Assembly (NCBI RefSeq): GCF_020616515.1
Contig: NZ_CP085135.1
Coordinates: 6,495,001-6,559,000 of the forward strand
DNA length: 64,000 bases
Reading direction: 5' to 3'
From: Mesorhizobium sp. PAMC28654
GTDB taxonomy: Bacteria > Pseudomonadota > Alphaproteobacteria > Rhizobiales > Rhizobiaceae
A model generated the notes under the pieces. It ran no database searches. It saw only the letters and a program-made list of their open reading frames with translations, and had not been told where the DNA came from. Below, one piece after another: positions 44,871 through 56,607 of the stretch; positions within the stretch are counted from its first letter, which is position 1, and each line of letters starts with the position of its first letter. Made by a program: the position numbers and the translations under genes.

Positions 44871-45276
44871 CGATTCTCTAACCCTGTTGCCTACCCAATA
44901 GTTGTGCGCAGACGCTATGCCGGGCGAGGGCTCGCGGCAACCGCGTCCGGTTGGGCCACGCGGCTCTAAACGGTTCGTTAGGCTTAATAGACCATAAAGA
45001 CGAGACGTGCCGTCAAGGCTGCTCTCATTCGTCGTGGCGCGCGTGTTTGTGAAGCCTGTTCCCGTTGACGCCCATAGTGCCCCATGATATCCCATTTTCA
45101 TACTCAAGCCTTCGTTCCGCGTCAGGGTGAAGCGTACGCCAATCGGGCAGCCGCGGCGGCTGCGCGTTTGCCGGTTTTCGCCCCTGCGAACGAGCTTGGT
45201 TCTGGACGGGGAACGTGCCGCGACGGCGCGAACGGCAAGTTGGAGAGGGGTGCGGCGGCGCGAGCGGCTGTAACGG
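44871..45276. other. Intergenic region before the dcw cluster
   Basis: About 400 bp between two divergent transcripts. The left part (44871-45060) should hold the reverse-strand promoter of the PLP enzyme; no clear riboswitch is seen. The right part carries the mraZ promoter and MraZ boxes (45065-45094) and a long 5' leader of about 180 bases. Confidence 0.6.
45065..45094. promoter_or_regulatory. mra promoter with triple MraZ box
   Basis: On the reverse strand three TGGGN units recur with 5-base spacers: TGGGA (45090-45094), TGGGG (45080-45084) and TGGGC (45070-45074). E. coli MraZ binds TGGGN repeats with a 10-bp period. On the forward strand TTGACG (45065-45070) and TATCCC (45088-45093), spacer 17, may be the promoter, so MraZ would repress dcw transcription. 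Confidence 0.75.
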
Positions 45277-45738
45277 ATGATGGACCGGTTTCTCTCAAAT
45301 ACGGTGAGCAGGATCGATGCGAAGGGACGGGTTTCCGTTCCGGCGCATTTCCGTGCCGTTGTGCAGAAACGTGGCTATTCGGAACTTTACGCGCTGCGCT
45401 GCCTGGACCTGCAGGCGATGGATGTCGGTGGGCTGGACCTGCTCGACCGCTACGAGCAGCGCATCGCGCAAGAGGATCCTTTCCTGCGGACGGCGGACGA
45501 CATGTCCTTCTTCTGCCATGGCGATGGGACGTTCCTGAAGCTCGATCAGGACGGTCGCATCACGATGACGGATTTCATTCGCGAGCACACCGGCATTTCG
45601 GCGGAAGCGGCCTTTGTCGGGCGCGGCAATTTCTTTCAGATCTGGGAGCCGGGACGGCTTGCGGCCTATGGCGCGCAAGCCCGCGCCCGGCTGTTGCAGC
45701 TTCGGCAGGGGACGAAGCCTGGGGAGCGACCGGAATGA
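45277..45738 (+). CDS. mraZ: Transcriptional regulator MraZ
   Basis: A 153-residue DNA-binding protein with two SpoVT/AbrB-like repeats. The first is near residues 5-60 ([20 protein letters not shown]), the second near 85-135 ([20 protein letters not shown] then [14 protein letters not shown]). In E. coli MraZ represses the dcw operon. The two ATGs at 45277 and 45280 are equally possible starts. It begins the cluster; its TGA overlaps the rsmH ATG. Candidate binding sites are at 45070-45094. Confidence 0.95.
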   Translation: MMDRFLSNTVSRIDAKGRVSVPAHFRAVVQKRGYSELYALRCLDLQAMDVGGLDLLDRYEQRIAQEDPFLRTADDMSFFCHGDGTFLKLDQDGRITMTDFIREHTGISAEAAFVGRGNFFQIWEPGRLAAYGAQARARLLQLRQGTKPGERPE

Positions 45739-46766
45739 TGGCTGGCAACGGCGATGACCCTCACGCCGTTGGCGGACCGGCCCGCCACATTCCGGTCCTC
45801 CTTGGCGAAGTGCTGGAAGCGCTTTCGCCGGTGGAAGGCGATTTGATCGTCGACGGCACGTTCGGCGCCGGCGGCTATACCAAGGCCATTCTGGCCGAGG
45901 GGGCTTCCGTCGTGGCCATCGACCGCGATCCCGATGCGATCGCCGCCGGGCGTGCGCTCGAAGCGCAATCGGCTGGCCGGCTGACGCTCGTCCAAGCGCC
46001 GTTCTCGACGCTGGACGAGCATGTCGAAAGCGCTGACGGCGTCGTGCTCGATATCGGCATCTCCTCCATGCAGATCGACCAGCCGGAGCGGGGCTTCTCG
46101 TTTCGCGCCGACGGGCCGCTCGATATGCGCATGGCTCAGGCCGGCTTGAGCGCCGCCGATGTCGTCAACTCCTTCAAGATGGGCGACCTCGCTCGCATCT
46201 TCGGGTTCCTCGGTGAGGAGCGCCATGCCGGCCGCATCGCCCGCATGATCGAGAACCGTCGCGAAAAGCGTCCGTTCGAACGCACGCTCGATCTGGCCGA
46301 CGCCATCGAAACGCATATCGGCCGCGCGCCCAAGGACAAGATCCATCCAGCCACCCGCGTCTTCCAGGCGCTGCGCATCTTCGTCAATGACGAGCTTGGC
46401 GAACTGGCCAAGGCGTTGTTCGCCGCTGAACGTGCTTTGAAGCCCGGTGGACGGCTCGTCGTGGTGACCTTTCATTCGCTGGAAGACCGTATCGTCAAAC
46501 GCTTCATCGCCGATCGTGCCGACGCCATGACGGGCTCGCGGCATCTGCCCGAGGCGCAGGCGCGCACCGCGACCTTCCGCAAGGCGGGCGGCGGCGTGAC
46601 GCCCGGTGATGCCGAGATTTCAGCCAATCCGCGATCGCGCTCCGCCAGGCTGCGCGCGGCAATTCGCACGGACGCGCCAGCGCGCGCCGGCGACTTTTCG
46701 ATTTTCGGCCTGCCCAAACTTCCCGGCCCAAAACTTCCCGGCACCGATCGGTCGGGAGAGAGGTGA
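45735..46766 (+). CDS. rsmH: 16S rRNA m4C1402 methyltransferase RsmH
   Basis: SAM-dependent enzyme of 343 residues (old name mraW). It has [14 protein letters not shown], motif [37 protein letters not shown] and DGPLDMRM, then [11 protein letters not shown] and [13 protein letters not shown]. It methylates N4 of C1402 in 16S rRNA. The start ATG at 45735 overlaps the mraZ stop, so translation is coupled. Confidence 0.96.
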   Translation: MMAGNGDDPHAVGGPARHIPVLLGEVLEALSPVEGDLIVDGTFGAGGYTKAILAEGASVVAIDRDPDAIAAGRALEAQSAGRLTLVQAPFSTLDEHVESADGVVLDIGISSMQIDQPERGFSFRADGPLDMRMAQAGLSAADVVNSFKMGDLARIFGFLGEERHAGRIARMIENRREKRPFERTLDLADAIETHIGRAPKDKIHPATRVFQALRIFVNDELGELAKALFAAERALKPGGRLVVVTFHSLEDRIVKRFIADRADAMTGSRHLPEAQARTATFRKAGGGVTPGDAEISANPRSRSARLRAAIRTDAPARAGDFSIFGLPKLPGPKLPGTDRSGER

Positions 46767-46770
46767 GCAC

Positions 46771-47166
46771 GTGTTTCGTACCAGCGACATAGTCCTGATC
46801 GCCGTCATGGTTGCGGCGGCCGCCTTGACCTACAAGACCAAGCGCGAGGCCGAGGAACAATTGGCGTCGGTGCAGAAGATCCAGCAGCAGATCCGCTACG
46901 AGGAGGAAACGATCGACCTGCTCAAGGCCGACTGGAGCTTGCTCACCCAGCCGTCGCGACTGCAGAAGCTGACTGAGCTCTACAAGTCGCAGCTCGCACT
47001 CGAGCCAGTCAGCGCGCGCCAGATCGTCGGCTTGGGCGATCTGCCGGCCAAGGCCCTCGACATTCAGGACATCCTGAAGGCGCGCGGGGATGGCATGGCC
47101 GACAATTCCAACAAGGCGCCTTCGGGCGGCAAGGACCCCGTCGTGACCGGAGGCATCGCCCAATGA
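46771..47166 (+). CDS. ftsL: Cell division protein FtsL
   Basis: Bitopic divisome protein of 131 residues. The short cytoplasmic head (FRTSD) is followed by a membrane segment (about 6-22, IVLIAVMVAAAALTY) and a coiled coil (about 27-75, KREAEEQLASVQKIQQQIRY). The C-terminal tail is Lys/Gly-rich. It acts with FtsB and FtsQ to activate FtsWI. The start is GTG at 46771, with GGAGAGAGG seven bases upstream. Its ORF is open upstream into rsmH, but that part is a shadow. The stop overlaps the ftsI ATG by four bases. Confidence 0.88.
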   Translation: MFRTSDIVLIAVMVAAAALTYKTKREAEEQLASVQKIQQQIRYEEETIDLLKADWSLLTQPSRLQKLTELYKSQLALEPVSARQIVGLGDLPAKALDIQDILKARGDGMADNSNKAPSGGKDPVVTGGIAQ

Positions 47167-48872
47167 TCGGCAAACTGCTGAAGCGCCGCGCCAAGACAGG
47201 TGAAGACGGATCGATCGTCGTCGAGGGCGCCCGCAAGGCCACCGGCGGCAAGGGCAAGGCGCGCATCGTGATGACGATGGCGGTGTTCTTCGGCATTTTC
47301 TCGACAATTTCCGGGCGGCTGGTCTATCTCGGCTTCCAGTCCCCCGACATGTCGGGCGGGCCGCAGAGCCGGGTGACGGCGTCACGCCCCGACATTGTCG
47401 ACCGCAATGGCGAGGTGCTGGCGACGGACATCAAGACGGCGTCGCTGTTTGCCGAGCCGCGCCGCATCGTCGACGCCGACGAGGCGATCGAGAAACTGTC
47501 GACCGTGCTGCCCGAGATCGACTATGAGCAGACCTATCACAAGCTGAAGAGCGGCGCCGGCTTCGTCTGGCTGCAGCGGCAGCTGACGCCCAAGCAGCAG
47601 TCCGACATCATGCAGCTCGGCATTCCCGGCTTCGGCTTTCGCACGGAGAAGCGCCGTTTCTATCCGAGCGGCGAAACCTCGTCCTACATTGTCGGCCTGA
47701 CCAATATCGACAACCAGGGCATCTCCGGCATGGAGAAATATATCGATGAGCAGGGCCTGAGCGACCTGCAGGCGTCGGGCCTGGCGGTGGCCAAGGATCT
47801 CAAGCCGGTGAAGCTTTCGATCGACCTGCGCGTCCAGCATGTGGTGCGCGACGAGATCGCCGCCGGCCTGGAGCGCTATCGCGCCATCGGCGCTGGCGCC
47901 GTTGTACTCAACGTCAAGACCGGCGAAGTGGTGGCCATGGCCTCGGTGCCGGATTTTGATCCGAACAATCCTTATAATGCACAGGAAAAGGACCGGTTGA
48001 ATCGGATGTCGGCGGGGCTCTATGAGATGGGCTCGACCTTCAAGAGCTTCACCTCGGCCATGGCGCTCGATTCCGGCAAGGCGACGATGACGAGCCGCTT
48101 CGACGCTTCGCATCCAATCCGGGTCGGCCATCAGGCCATTCACGATTTCCACGGCAAGAACCGTGTGCTGTCGTTGCCTGAGGTGTTCCTCTATTCGTCC
48201 AACATCGGGTCGGCCAGAGAGGCCGAACTGGTCGGCATCGAGGGACACCGCGAATTCCTGCATCGCCTTGGAATCTTGGACAAGATGCAGACCGAACTGC
48301 CGGAAGTCGCCCGCCCGACTGAGCCGAGGGTCTGGAAGCAGGTCAATTCGTTCACCATCGCCTTTGGCCATGGCGTGTCGACGACGCCGCTGCAAGCGGC
48401 AGTCGGCTGCGCGGCGCTGATGAATGGCGGCTATCTGATGAACCCCACCTTCCTGGTGCGCACGCAGCAGGAGGCGATGGCGCTGGCCAAGAAAGTGGTC
48501 CGCGACAAAACGGTCGATGGCATGCGCTACCTCTATTCGCTCAATGCCGAGAAAGGCTCGGCCAGGAACGCCAGAGTCCCCGGCTACCGCGTTGGCGGCA
48601 AGACCGGAACAGCTGAGAAGGTCGTCAATGGCCGCTACTCGAAGGATTTGAATTTCAACACCTTCGTCGCCGCCTTCCCGATGGACGATCCGCAATACCT
48701 GGTGTTTACGATTGCCGACGCCCCGCACCCGGAAAAGCCTGGCATGACAGACGTCGCGGCCGCGAATGCGGGGGTCATGGCCGGCAATATCATCAGACGC
48801 TCGGCTGCCATGCTTGGCGTGAAGCCAGATTTCAGCCATGAAAATGGTGCAACGCTGGTTTCCTATCAGTGA
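47163..48872 (+). CDS. ftsI: Peptidoglycan transpeptidase FtsI (PBP3)
   Basis: Class B penicillin-binding protein of 569 residues. One membrane segment (about 36-57) is followed by a dimerisation/pedestal domain with RPDIVDRNGEVLATDI, and then the transpeptidase domain. The active-site Ser is in GSTFKS (S about 290), SSN is in YSSNIGSA (about 345), and KTGT is in GGKTGTAEK (about 480). It makes septal peptidoglycan cross-links in the periplasm together with FtsW. It starts within the ftsL stop. Confidence 0.96.
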   Translation: MIGKLLKRRAKTGEDGSIVVEGARKATGGKGKARIVMTMAVFFGIFSTISGRLVYLGFQSPDMSGGPQSRVTASRPDIVDRNGEVLATDIKTASLFAEPRRIVDADEAIEKLSTVLPEIDYEQTYHKLKSGAGFVWLQRQLTPKQQSDIMQLGIPGFGFRTEKRRFYPSGETSSYIVGLTNIDNQGISGMEKYIDEQGLSDLQASGLAVAKDLKPVKLSIDLRVQHVVRDEIAAGLERYRAIGAGAVVLNVKTGEVVAMASVPDFDPNNPYNAQEKDRLNRMSAGLYEMGSTFKSFTSAMALDSGKATMTSRFDASHPIRVGHQAIHDFHGKNRVLSLPEVFLYSSNIGSAREAELVGIEGHREFLHRLGILDKMQTELPEVARPTEPRVWKQVNSFTIAFGHGVSTTPLQAAVGCAALMNGGYLMNPTFLVRTQQEAMALAKKVVRDKTVDGMRYLYSLNAEKGSARNARVPGYRVGGKTGTAEKVVNGRYSKDLNFNTFVAAFPMDDPQYLVFTIADAPHPEKPGMTDVAAANAGVMAGNIIRRSAAMLGVKPDFSHENGATLVSYQ

Positions 48873-48926
48873 TTCTTAGGGCGCGCCGGCAACTGCGCGC
48901 TATTTTGTTGCGGTGAACGGATTTCG

Positions 48927-50381
48927 ATGAAGCTGAAAGATCTAACCGGTATCCTGCCTGTCGAGGGAACAGCTTCCGTCGATACGGAAGTTACTGGGAT
49001 TTCGTCGGATTCACGCCAGGTGAAACCGGGCGTTGTCTTTTTTGCACTCGCCGGGACCAAGGCCGATGGCGCTGCCTATGCCGCTGACGCCGCCGCGCGC
49101 GGTGCCGCCGCCATCGTGACAGGCAAGGGCAGCGCCGTTGCCGTGCCATCGGTTACGGTACTGACCGTCGATGACCCCCGACTGGCGCTTGCCCTGAGCG
49201 CCGCCCGCTACTTCGGTGGGCAGCCGCAAACCATGGTCGCGGTGACCGGCACCAGCGGCAAGACATCGGTCGCCGCCTTCACCCGGCAGATCTGGGAACA
49301 GGCCGGCTATGCCGCCGCCTCGATCGGCACCACTGGCGTGGTCGCGCCTGGCCGTAACGAATATGGCTCGCTGACGACGCCCGATCCGGTCGCCTTACAC
49401 CAGTTGCTCAGGGAATTGGCCGACGCCGGCGTTACTCACGCCTCAATGGAAGCCTCCAGCCACGGGCTCGACCAGCGTCGCCTCGACGGGGTGAAACTCG
49501 CCGCCGGCGGCTTCACCAATCTCGGCCGTGATCACATGGACTATCATCCCACGGTCGAGGACTATCACCGCGCCAAGCTGCGCCTGTTCGACACACTGCT
49601 GCCGAAGGGCGCGCCGGCCGTCATCTTCGCTGACGATCCCTGGTCGGCGCCAACGATAAAGGCGGCGCGGGCGGCAGGACTTGAAGTGCTGACCGTTGGC
49701 CGCCATGGCGAGTTCCTCAAGCTGAAGCGGGTCGAGCACGAACGCCATCGCCAGCGCGCCGAGGTCGAGGCCGACGGAGTGCTTTATGAAATCGACCTGC
49801 CGCTGGCCGGCGATTTCCAGATATCGAACGCACTGGTTTCGGCGGGTCTCGCCATTTCCACGGGAACACCTGTCGCCAAGGCCCTGATGGCATTGGAGAA
49901 ACTGAAAGGCGCGCCGGGTCGGCTGGACCTTGTCGGCACGACGGCAAACGGGGCGCCGGTCTATGTCGACTACGCCCACAAGCCGGATGCGCTGGAAAAC
50001 GTGCTGGCCTCGGTTCGCCCGTTCACCACCGGCCGCGTCATCGTCGTGTTCGGCTGTGGCGGCGACCGCGACCGGGGCAAGCGGCCGATCATGGGTGAGA
50101 TCGCCACGCGGCTCGCCGATATCGTCATCGTCACGGATGACAATCCGCGCTCCGAAGTGCCCGCGACGATCCGCGCCGCTATCCTGGCGGCGGCCCCCGG
50201 CGCCATCGAGATCGGCGACCGGCGCGAGGCTATCCACCAGGCAGTCGCCATGCTGCATGCCGGCGATACGCTGATCGTGGCCGGCAAGGGCCATGAGGAA
50301 GGCCAGACCATCGGTACCGAGACGCTGCACTTCTCCGATCACGAGGAAGTCCGCTCGGCGCTGCGCGAGCGCGCCGCATGA
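48927..50381 (+). CDS. murE: UDP-MurNAc-tripeptide ligase MurE
   Basis: Cytoplasmic Mur ligase of 484 residues. It adds meso-diaminopimelate to UDP-MurNAc-L-Ala-D-Glu. Domain 1 has [18 protein letters not shown]; the ATP P-loop is VTGTSGKTS at about 105; the carbamoylated-Lys/metal region has [12 protein letters not shown]; and DNPR ([10 protein letters not shown], about 404) marks meso-DAP specificity. The start follows the ftsI stop by 54 bp. It overlaps murF by four bases. Confidence 0.96.
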   Translation: MKLKDLTGILPVEGTASVDTEVTGISSDSRQVKPGVVFFALAGTKADGAAYAADAAARGAAAIVTGKGSAVAVPSVTVLTVDDPRLALALSAARYFGGQPQTMVAVTGTSGKTSVAAFTRQIWEQAGYAAASIGTTGVVAPGRNEYGSLTTPDPVALHQLLRELADAGVTHASMEASSHGLDQRRLDGVKLAAGGFTNLGRDHMDYHPTVEDYHRAKLRLFDTLLPKGAPAVIFADDPWSAPTIKAARAAGLEVLTVGRHGEFLKLKRVEHERHRQRAEVEADGVLYEIDLPLAGDFQISNALVSAGLAISTGTPVAKALMALEKLKGAPGRLDLVGTTANGAPVYVDYAHKPDALENVLASVRPFTTGRVIVVFGCGGDRDRGKRPIMGEIATRLADIVIVTDDNPRSEVPATIRAAILAAAPGAIEIGDRREAIHQAVAMLHAGDTLIVAGKGHEEGQTIGTETLHFSDHEEVRSALRERAA

Positions 50382-51811
50382 GTTTGCTCTGGACCTCCAA
50401 CGCGCTGATCGCCGCCATGGACGGGCGGCCTATCGGTTCGATGCCTGAAGGCATTGTCGGCATTTCCATTGACAGCCGCAGCCTGCAGCCTGGAGACGCC
50501 TTCTTCGCCATCAAGGGCGAGGCGATGGACGGCCATGATTTCGCCACCGCCGCCATCAAGGCCGGCGCCGGCGTGCTGGTCGTGGCAGAAGGCAAGCTGC
50601 CGTCGCTCGGCCGGCTGACCGCGCCGATGATCGTCGTCGACGACGTGCTGGCGGCGCTGGAGAAGCTCGGGATCGCGGCGCGTGCCAGGTCCAATGCCAA
50701 GATCATTGCCGTGACCGGTTCGGCGGGCAAGACGACCACCAAGGAAGCGCTGCGTCATGTCCTGTCGCCGGTTGGCAAGGTGCATGCGTCGGCGCAGTCG
50801 TTCAACAACCACTGGGGCGTGCCGCTGACGCTGGCGCGGATGCCCGATGATTGTGACTATGCCGTCTTCGAAATCGGCATGAACCATCCCGATGAGATCC
50901 GGCCGCTGGTCAAGATGGTCCGCCCGCATGTAGCCATCATCACGATGATCGCGGCGGCGCATCTCGGCTTCTTCCGCAATCTCGACGAGATCGCCAAGGC
51001 CAAGGCCGAGATTTTCGAAGGCCTGGAACCCGACGGGGCGGTGATCCTCAACCGCGACGATTCGCGCTGGAAGCTTCTCGACAAGATGGCGCATGCCGCG
51101 GGCATCGAGCATGTCCATGGTTTTGGTGAAAACGCGCGCTCGACCTTCAAGCTGCTCAGCTGTGAACTGTACGCGGATCATTCCATGATCACCGCCCGGA
51201 TCGGCGGGCGGGATATCTCAGCGCGTATCGGCGCGCCGGGCCGCCACATGGTGCAGAATGTGCTGGCGGTGCTGGGTGCCGCGCACCTGGTGGGCGCCGA
51301 CATGACCAAGGTGGCAGGGGCGCTGGCCGATCTGTCGGCCGAACGCGGGCGTGGCAAGCGCCATGTGCTGATGCTCCCGCAAGGGCCGATCACGCTGATC
51401 GACGAGAGCTACAACGCCAATCCTGCGTCGATGGCCGCCGCGATGGCGCTGCTCAACGCAACGCCGGTTTCGGGTGAGGGGCGCCGCATCGCCGTGCTCG
51501 GCGACATGCTCGAACTCGGCGAGCATTCGGCGAAGCTGCATGCAGCGCTCGCCGATCTCATCGTCGGCACGGAAACGCGCACGGTGTTTCTCGGTGGTCC
51601 CGAAATGCGGGCCTTGGCCGAGATCCTGCCCGCCGACATCCAGACGGAATACCGCGCTGGTGCGGAGGATTTGAAGCCGATGCTCCTGTCGGCGCTGAAG
51701 CCCGGCGACGTGGTCATGATCAAGTCGTCCAAGGGTATCGGTTTCGTAAAACTGGTCGATGCGCTGCTTGGGAAATTTCCGGCGCAATCGACAACCAACA
51801 AACAGACCTAG
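50378..51811 (+). CDS. murF: UDP-MurNAc-pentapeptide ligase MurF
   Basis: Mur ligase of 477 residues that adds D-Ala-D-Ala in the cytosol. It has [20 protein letters not shown] (domain 1), the P-loop [14 protein letters not shown] (about 112), [11 protein letters not shown] and [20 protein letters not shown] (C-terminal domain). ATG overlap with murE couples the two. The spacing to mraY is 24 bp. Confidence 0.96.
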   Translation: MSLLWTSNALIAAMDGRPIGSMPEGIVGISIDSRSLQPGDAFFAIKGEAMDGHDFATAAIKAGAGVLVVAEGKLPSLGRLTAPMIVVDDVLAALEKLGIAARARSNAKIIAVTGSAGKTTTKEALRHVLSPVGKVHASAQSFNNHWGVPLTLARMPDDCDYAVFEIGMNHPDEIRPLVKMVRPHVAIITMIAAAHLGFFRNLDEIAKAKAEIFEGLEPDGAVILNRDDSRWKLLDKMAHAAGIEHVHGFGENARSTFKLLSCELYADHSMITARIGGRDISARIGAPGRHMVQNVLAVLGAAHLVGADMTKVAGALADLSAERGRGKRHVLMLPQGPITLIDESYNANPASMAAAMALLNATPVSGEGRRIAVLGDMLELGEHSAKLHAALADLIVGTETRTVFLGGPEMRALAEILPADIQTEYRAGAEDLKPMLLSALKPGDVVMIKSSKGIGFVKLVDALLGKFPAQSTTNKQT

Positions 51812-51835
51812 GTCAGTCCGGGGGACGAAAATCGC

Positions 51836-52918
51836 ATGTTCACACTGCTCGTCGATTTTGCGGACAAGATCTCGGTCTTCAATGTCTTCCGCTATATCAC
51901 GTTCCGCACCGGCGGGGCGCTGATCACCTCGGCGCTGATCGTCTTCATCTTCGGACCGACCATCATCAATTCGCTGCGGCTCAGGCAAGGCAAGGGCCAG
52001 CCGATCCGCGCCGACGGGCCGCAGACGCATTTCAAGAAAGCGGGCACGCCGACCATGGGCGGGCTGATGATCCTGTCCGGTATCATCGGCTCGTCGCTGC
52101 TGTGGGCGAACCTGTCGAGCATCTATGTCTGGGTGGTGCTGCTGGTGACCATCGGCTTTGGCTCGATCGGCTTCTACGACGACTATCTGAAGGTCACGAA
52201 ACAGTCGCATCTAGGCTTTTCCGGCAAGGCGCGGCTCGGGCTCGAATTCATCATCGCCGGCATCGCCGCCTGGGTGATCGTGCACAATGGCCAGGCGCCG
52301 TTCTCGTCGTCGCTGACCTTCCCCTTCGCCAAGGAATTCCTGGTCAATCTCGGCTGGTTCTTCATCCCGTTCTCGTGCTTCGTCATCGTCGGCGCCGGCA
52401 ATGCGGTGAATTTGACCGACGGTCTCGACGGGCTGGCGATCGTGCCGATCATGATCGCGGCGGCATCCTTCGGCGTCATCGCCTATCTTTCCGGCAACGC
52501 GGTCTTCGCCGAATATCTGCAGATCCATTTCGTGCCCGGCACCGGTGAACTGGCTGTCGTGCTTGGCTCGGTGATCGGCGCCGGCCTCGGCTTCCTGTGG
52601 TTCAACGCGCCACCGGCGGCGATCTTCATGGGCGATACTGGCTCGTTGGCCATGGGCGGCCTGATCGGAACCGTCGCGGTCGCCACCAAGCATGAGATCG
52701 TGCTGGTCATCGTCGGCGGCCTGTTCGTGGTCGAGATTCTCTCGGTCATCATCCAGGTCGGCTACTTCAAGATGACCGGCAAGCGCGTGTTCCTGATGGC
52801 GCCGATCCACCATCATTTCGAAAAACTCGGCTGGACCGAAAGCCAGGTGGTGATCCGCTTCTGGATCATCGCCGTCATCCTGGCGCTGGTCGGCCTGTCC
52901 ACCCTCAAGCTCAGATAG
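51836..52918 (+). CDS. mraY: Phospho-MurNAc-pentapeptide transferase MraY
   Basis: Inner-membrane enzyme of 360 residues with about ten membrane helices. It transfers phospho-MurNAc-pentapeptide to undecaprenyl phosphate, making lipid I. Motifs are [50 protein letters not shown] and [11 protein letters not shown] with the conserved histidines. It ends nine bases before murD. Confidence 0.97.
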   Translation: MFTLLVDFADKISVFNVFRYITFRTGGALITSALIVFIFGPTIINSLRLRQGKGQPIRADGPQTHFKKAGTPTMGGLMILSGIIGSSLLWANLSSIYVWVVLLVTIGFGSIGFYDDYLKVTKQSHLGFSGKARLGLEFIIAGIAAWVIVHNGQAPFSSSLTFPFAKEFLVNLGWFFIPFSCFVIVGAGNAVNLTDGLDGLAIVPIMIAAASFGVIAYLSGNAVFAEYLQIHFVPGTGELAVVLGSVIGAGLGFLWFNAPPAAIFMGDTGSLAMGGLIGTVAVATKHEIVLVIVGGLFVVEILSVIIQVGYFKMTGKRVFLMAPIHHHFEKLGWTESQVVIRFWIIAVILALVGLSTLKLR

Positions 52919-52926
52919 GCAATCGT

Positions 52927-54327
52927 TTGATCCCCGCGGCATCCTTCTCTGGCAAGCGTGTTTCGCTCTTCGGGCTTGGCGGCTCGGGGATCGCCACCGC
53001 ACGCGCGCTGATTGCGGGCGGGGCGGATGTTCTGGCCTGGGACGACAACCCCGACAGCGTCGCCAAGGCCGGTGCAGTGGGCATTCCCACAGCCGACCTG
53101 CGCGGCGCAGACTGGGCTAAGTTCTCGGCCTTCGTGCTGTCGCCCGGCGTGCCGCTGACGCATCCGAAGCCCCACTGGACGGTGGAACTGGCCAAGGGCG
53201 CCGGCGTCGAGGTCATAGGCGACATAGAGCTTTTCTGCCGCGAACGGACCTTGCAGGCGCCGACGGCACCTTTCGTCGCCATCACCGGCACCAACGGCAA
53301 GTCGACGACCACGGCGCTGACGGCGCATATCCTGAAAGCCGCGGGGCGCGACACGCAGATGGGCGGCAATATCGGTCGCGCGGTAATGACGCTCGATCCG
53401 CCGGAGCCTTCGCGGCACTATGTCGTCGAATGCTCGTCCTACCAGATTGATCTCGCGCCTTCGATCAACCCGACGGCGGGCATCCTGCTCAACCTCACGC
53501 CGGACCATCTCGACCGCCACGGCACGATGCAGCACTACGCTTTGATCAAGGAGCGGCTGGTGGCCGGCAGCGAGACGGCGATCATCGGCATCGACGATTC
53601 CTGGTGCGCCCAGATCGCCGATCGCCTGGAGCGGGCGGGCCGCCATGTCATCCGTATTTCCAAGCGGCTGCCGCTGACCGACGGCTATTTCGCTGACGGC
53701 AGCGATCTGATGGAAGCGGTCGATGGCCGCTACAGCCGCGTCGCTTTCCTCGAAGGCATTGGCTCGCTGCGTGGCCAGCACAATGCGCAGAACGCGCTGG
53801 CCGCTGTCGCCGCCTGTCTCAAGGTCGGGCTGGATCTGGGCGAAATACAGTCCGGGCTGGAAAGCTTCCCTGGGCTGGCACACCGCATGGAGCAGGTCGG
53901 CCGCAAGGGCCACGTGCTGTTCATCAACGATTCCAAGGCAACCAACGCCGATGCGGCGGCGCCCGCGCTGTCGAGTTTCCCGCGCATCTACTGGATTGCC
54001 GGCGGCTTGCCCAAGGAAGGCGGCATCGAGCCGTTGCGCGGCTTCTTCCCGCGCATCGCCAAGGCCTATCTGATCGGCGAGGCAGCGCCCGCCTTTTCGG
54101 CGACGCTCGGCGAGACGGTGCCTTACGAGATCTCAGGCACGCTGGCCGCGGCGGTCGAGCATGCGGCTGATGATGCGGCCAAGGACGGCAGCGGCGAGGC
54201 GGTGGTGCTGTTGTCGCCAGCCTGCGCCAGTTTCGACCAGTTCAAGAATTTCGAAGTGCGCGGCGAAGCCTTCAGGCAAGCCGCGAATGCTATCGAGGGT
54301 GTGAAACCCATCGGAGGGGCACGATAA
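52927..54327 (+). CDS. murD: UDP-MurNAc-L-Ala D-glutamate ligase MurD
   Basis: Mur ligase of 466 residues that adds D-Glu. The N-terminal Rossmann part has [20 protein letters not shown], the P-loop [16 protein letters not shown] (about 119), [26 protein letters not shown] and [20 protein letters not shown]. The start codon is TTG at 52927, a rare choice; no ATG exists that preserves the N-terminus. The stop overlaps the ftsW start by one base. Confidence 0.95.
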   Translation: MIPAASFSGKRVSLFGLGGSGIATARALIAGGADVLAWDDNPDSVAKAGAVGIPTADLRGADWAKFSAFVLSPGVPLTHPKPHWTVELAKGAGVEVIGDIELFCRERTLQAPTAPFVAITGTNGKSTTTALTAHILKAAGRDTQMGGNIGRAVMTLDPPEPSRHYVVECSSYQIDLAPSINPTAGILLNLTPDHLDRHGTMQHYALIKERLVAGSETAIIGIDDSWCAQIADRLERAGRHVIRISKRLPLTDGYFADGSDLMEAVDGRYSRVAFLEGIGSLRGQHNAQNALAAVAACLKVGLDLGEIQSGLESFPGLAHRMEQVGRKGHVLFINDSKATNADAAAPALSSFPRIYWIAGGLPKEGGIEPLRGFFPRIAKAYLIGEAAPAFSATLGETVPYEISGTLAAAVEHAADDAAKDGSGEAVVLLSPACASFDQFKNFEVRGEAFRQAANAIEGVKPIGGAR

Positions 54328-55478
54328 TGCAGAGCCGTCTCGACAAAAGTCCGGTTGCGACCTGGTGGTGGACGATCGATCGCTGGTTCCTGGCAGCGTT
54401 CCTTTCGCTGATGGGGCTCGGCATCGTGCTGTCCTTCGCCGCCAGCCCGGCAGTGGCCGAACGCATCGGCCTCGACAGTTTCCACTTCGCCACGAGACAG
54501 ATCATCTTCACCGTCCCGGCGCTCGGCGTGATGCTGGCCGTGTCCTTCCTCGAATCCAGGCAGATCCGGCGCATGGCGCTGGTCATGCTATGCATCATGC
54601 TGGTTCTGATGGTGGCGGTTCTCTACATCGGCGTCGAGGTCAAGGGCGCGCGGCGCTGGGTGTCGATCGCCGGCCTGTCGATCCAGCCGTCCGAGTTCCT
54701 CAAACCAGCCTTCGTCATCATGTGCGCCTGGCTGTTCGCCGAACACAAACGCCAGCCGGATATTCCAGGCAATTTGTTTGCAATGCTGCTGCTGGTACTG
54801 GTCGTGTCCCTGCTGGTCGCGCAACCTGACCTCGGCCAGACCATGCTGACGACCGGCACCTGGGGCATCATGTTCTTCATGGCGGGGCTGCCATGGATCT
54901 GGATCACCGTGCTGGGTGCAACAGGCGTCGGCGGGGTGTTCGCAGCCTACACCGTGTTTCCGCACGTTGCCTTGCGTATCGACAAGTTCCTGACCGGCGA
55001 AGGCGATACGTTCCAGGTCGACATGGGCCGCGACGCGCTGATCAATGGCGGCTGGTTCGGCGTCGGGCCGGGCGAGGGCACCGTCAAGCGGGTCATCCCC
55101 GACAGCCACGCCGACTTCGTCTTCTCCGTCGCCGGCGAGGAATTCGGGCTGATCATGTGCTTCTTCATCATGTCGATCTTCGCCTTCATCGTCCTGCGCG
55201 GCCTCAATACGGCGCTGAAGGAGCATGACGATTTCACGCGCTACGCCGTCGGCGGTCTGGTCACCGTGTTTGGCCTGCAGGCTGTCATCAACATGTGCGT
55301 CAACCTGCAGCTGGTGCCGGCCAAGGGCATGACCCTGCCGTTCATCTCCTATGGCGGTTCGTCGCAGATCGCCATCGCGATCTCGATGGGCATGGTGCTG
55401 GCGCTGACGCGCAAGCGGCCGGAAAAGCGCAAGCAGATGGGCTTTGGCCTGTCGCAGCGCGCCATGCCGGCGGAGTGA
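54327..55478 (+). CDS. ftsW: Septal peptidoglycan polymerase FtsW
   Basis: SEDS family glycosyltransferase of 383 residues with about ten membrane helices. Typical parts are [40 protein letters not shown], and the C-terminal [21 protein letters not shown] [20 protein letters not shown]. The loop with [20 protein letters not shown] carries the residues needed for polymerisation. It acts with FtsI at the septum. Confidence 0.96.
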   Translation: MQSRLDKSPVATWWWTIDRWFLAAFLSLMGLGIVLSFAASPAVAERIGLDSFHFATRQIIFTVPALGVMLAVSFLESRQIRRMALVMLCIMLVLMVAVLYIGVEVKGARRWVSIAGLSIQPSEFLKPAFVIMCAWLFAEHKRQPDIPGNLFAMLLLVLVVSLLVAQPDLGQTMLTTGTWGIMFFMAGLPWIWITVLGATGVGGVFAAYTVFPHVALRIDKFLTGEGDTFQVDMGRDALINGGWFGVGPGEGTVKRVIPDSHADFVFSVAGEEFGLIMCFFIMSIFAFIVLRGLNTALKEHDDFTRYAVGGLVTVFGLQAVINMCVNLQLVPAKGMTLPFISYGGSSQIAIAISMGMVLALTRKRPEKRKQMGFGLSQRAMPAE

Positions 55479-55479
55479 C

Positions 55480-56607
55480 ATGGCGCGGGGGACGATCCTT
55501 CTGGCGGCGGGTGGAACGGGCGGGCATCTCTTCCCGGCCGAGGCACTGGCGCATGAGCTGATCGCGCGCGGCTGGACGGTGCATCTGGCCACGGACGACC
55601 GCGCCGAGCGTTTCGCCGGCAATTTCCCAGCCGCCGCCATTCATCCGATCCGGTCGGCCACCATGGGGTCGAAGAACCCGGTGGCGGTGCTTGGCGCGTT
55701 CTGGAAGATCTGGCGCGGTGTGCGCCAGGCGTCCGCCATCATCGGCAGGATCAGGCCGGACGTGGTTGTTGGCTTCGGCGGCTATCCGACCCTGCCGCCG
55801 CTCTACGCGGCCACGCGACGCAAGGTGCCGACGCTCATCCATGAACAGAACGCGGTGATGGGGCGCGCCAACCGGGCGCTGGCCGGGCGCGTCGACGCCA
55901 TTGCCGGCGGGTTCCTGCCCGAGGATTCGAGTGCCGCAGGCGCCAAGACGGTGACGACCGGTAATCCGGTTCGGCCCGCCGTTCTGGAGGCGGCAAAGAC
56001 GCCCTACAGCGAGTCATCCGGCGAGCAGACTTTCCGGCTTCTGGTGTTCGGCGGCAGCCAGGGCGCGCAATTCTTCTCCGACGCGGTGCCGGCGGCGGTC
56101 GCCATGCTCACCGAGGCGCAGCGCAAGCGGCTGGTGATCACGCAACAAGCACGTGCCGACGACGTGGCGCGGGTGAAGGCTGCCTATGCCGCGCTCGGTG
56201 TCGATGTGCAGGTGTCGCCCTTCTTCACCGATATGGCGGCGCGTATGGCAGCGGCGCATCTGGTGGTGTCGCGATCCGGCGCCTCGACCGTGTCGGAGAT
56301 CGCCGTCATCGGCCGGCCGGCACTGCTGGTGCCCTATCCGCATGCGCTCGACCATGACCAGGCGGCGAACGCGGCGGCCCTTGCCGCGGCCGGTGGCGCC
56401 GAGGTCCATCCGGAATCCACGCTCTCGCCCGAGCGCGTCGCCGCGCTGGTTGGCGGGCTGATGGACAACCCCGGGCGGCTGGCGACAATGGCGGCAGCGG
56501 CGAAGTCGGCCGGAAGGCCCGACGCGGCACGGTTGCTCGCCGATCTGACAGAGGCTATTGCGTCCAGAAAATCTGTTTCGGAATTCAGGAAGGGGACGCA
56601 CGCATGA
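55480..56607 (+). CDS. murG: Lipid II synthase MurG
   Basis: Peripheral membrane GT28 glycosyltransferase of 375 residues. It adds GlcNAc to lipid I. The GlcNAc/lipid site is [18 protein letters not shown], then [16 protein letters not shown] and [14 protein letters not shown]. The C-terminal half has [15 protein letters not shown] and [20 protein letters not shown]. The ATG at 55480 is one base after the ftsW TGA, with GGCGG before it. Confidence 0.96.
   Translation: MARGTILLAAGGTGGHLFPAEALAHELIARGWTVHLATDDRAERFAGNFPAAAIHPIRSATMGSKNPVAVLGAFWKIWRGVRQASAIIGRIRPDVVVGFGGYPTLPPLYAATRRKVPTLIHEQNAVMGRANRALAGRVDAIAGGFLPEDSSAAGAKTVTTGNPVRPAVLEAAKTPYSESSGEQTFRLLVFGGSQGAQFFSDAVPAAVAMLTEAQRKRLVITQQARADDVARVKAAYAALGVDVQVSPFFTDMAARMAAAHLVVSRSGASTVSEIAVIGRPALLVPYPHALDHDQAANAAALAAAGGAEVHPESTLSPERVAALVGGLMDNPGRLATMAAAAKSAGRPDAARLLADLTEAIASRKSVSEFRKGTHA

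Noticed and set aside
44871..45060. SAM-II riboswitch before the gamma-family PLP gene
   Set aside because: The expected TTGCAGCCACGTTAAA-type core is not seen on the reverse strand.
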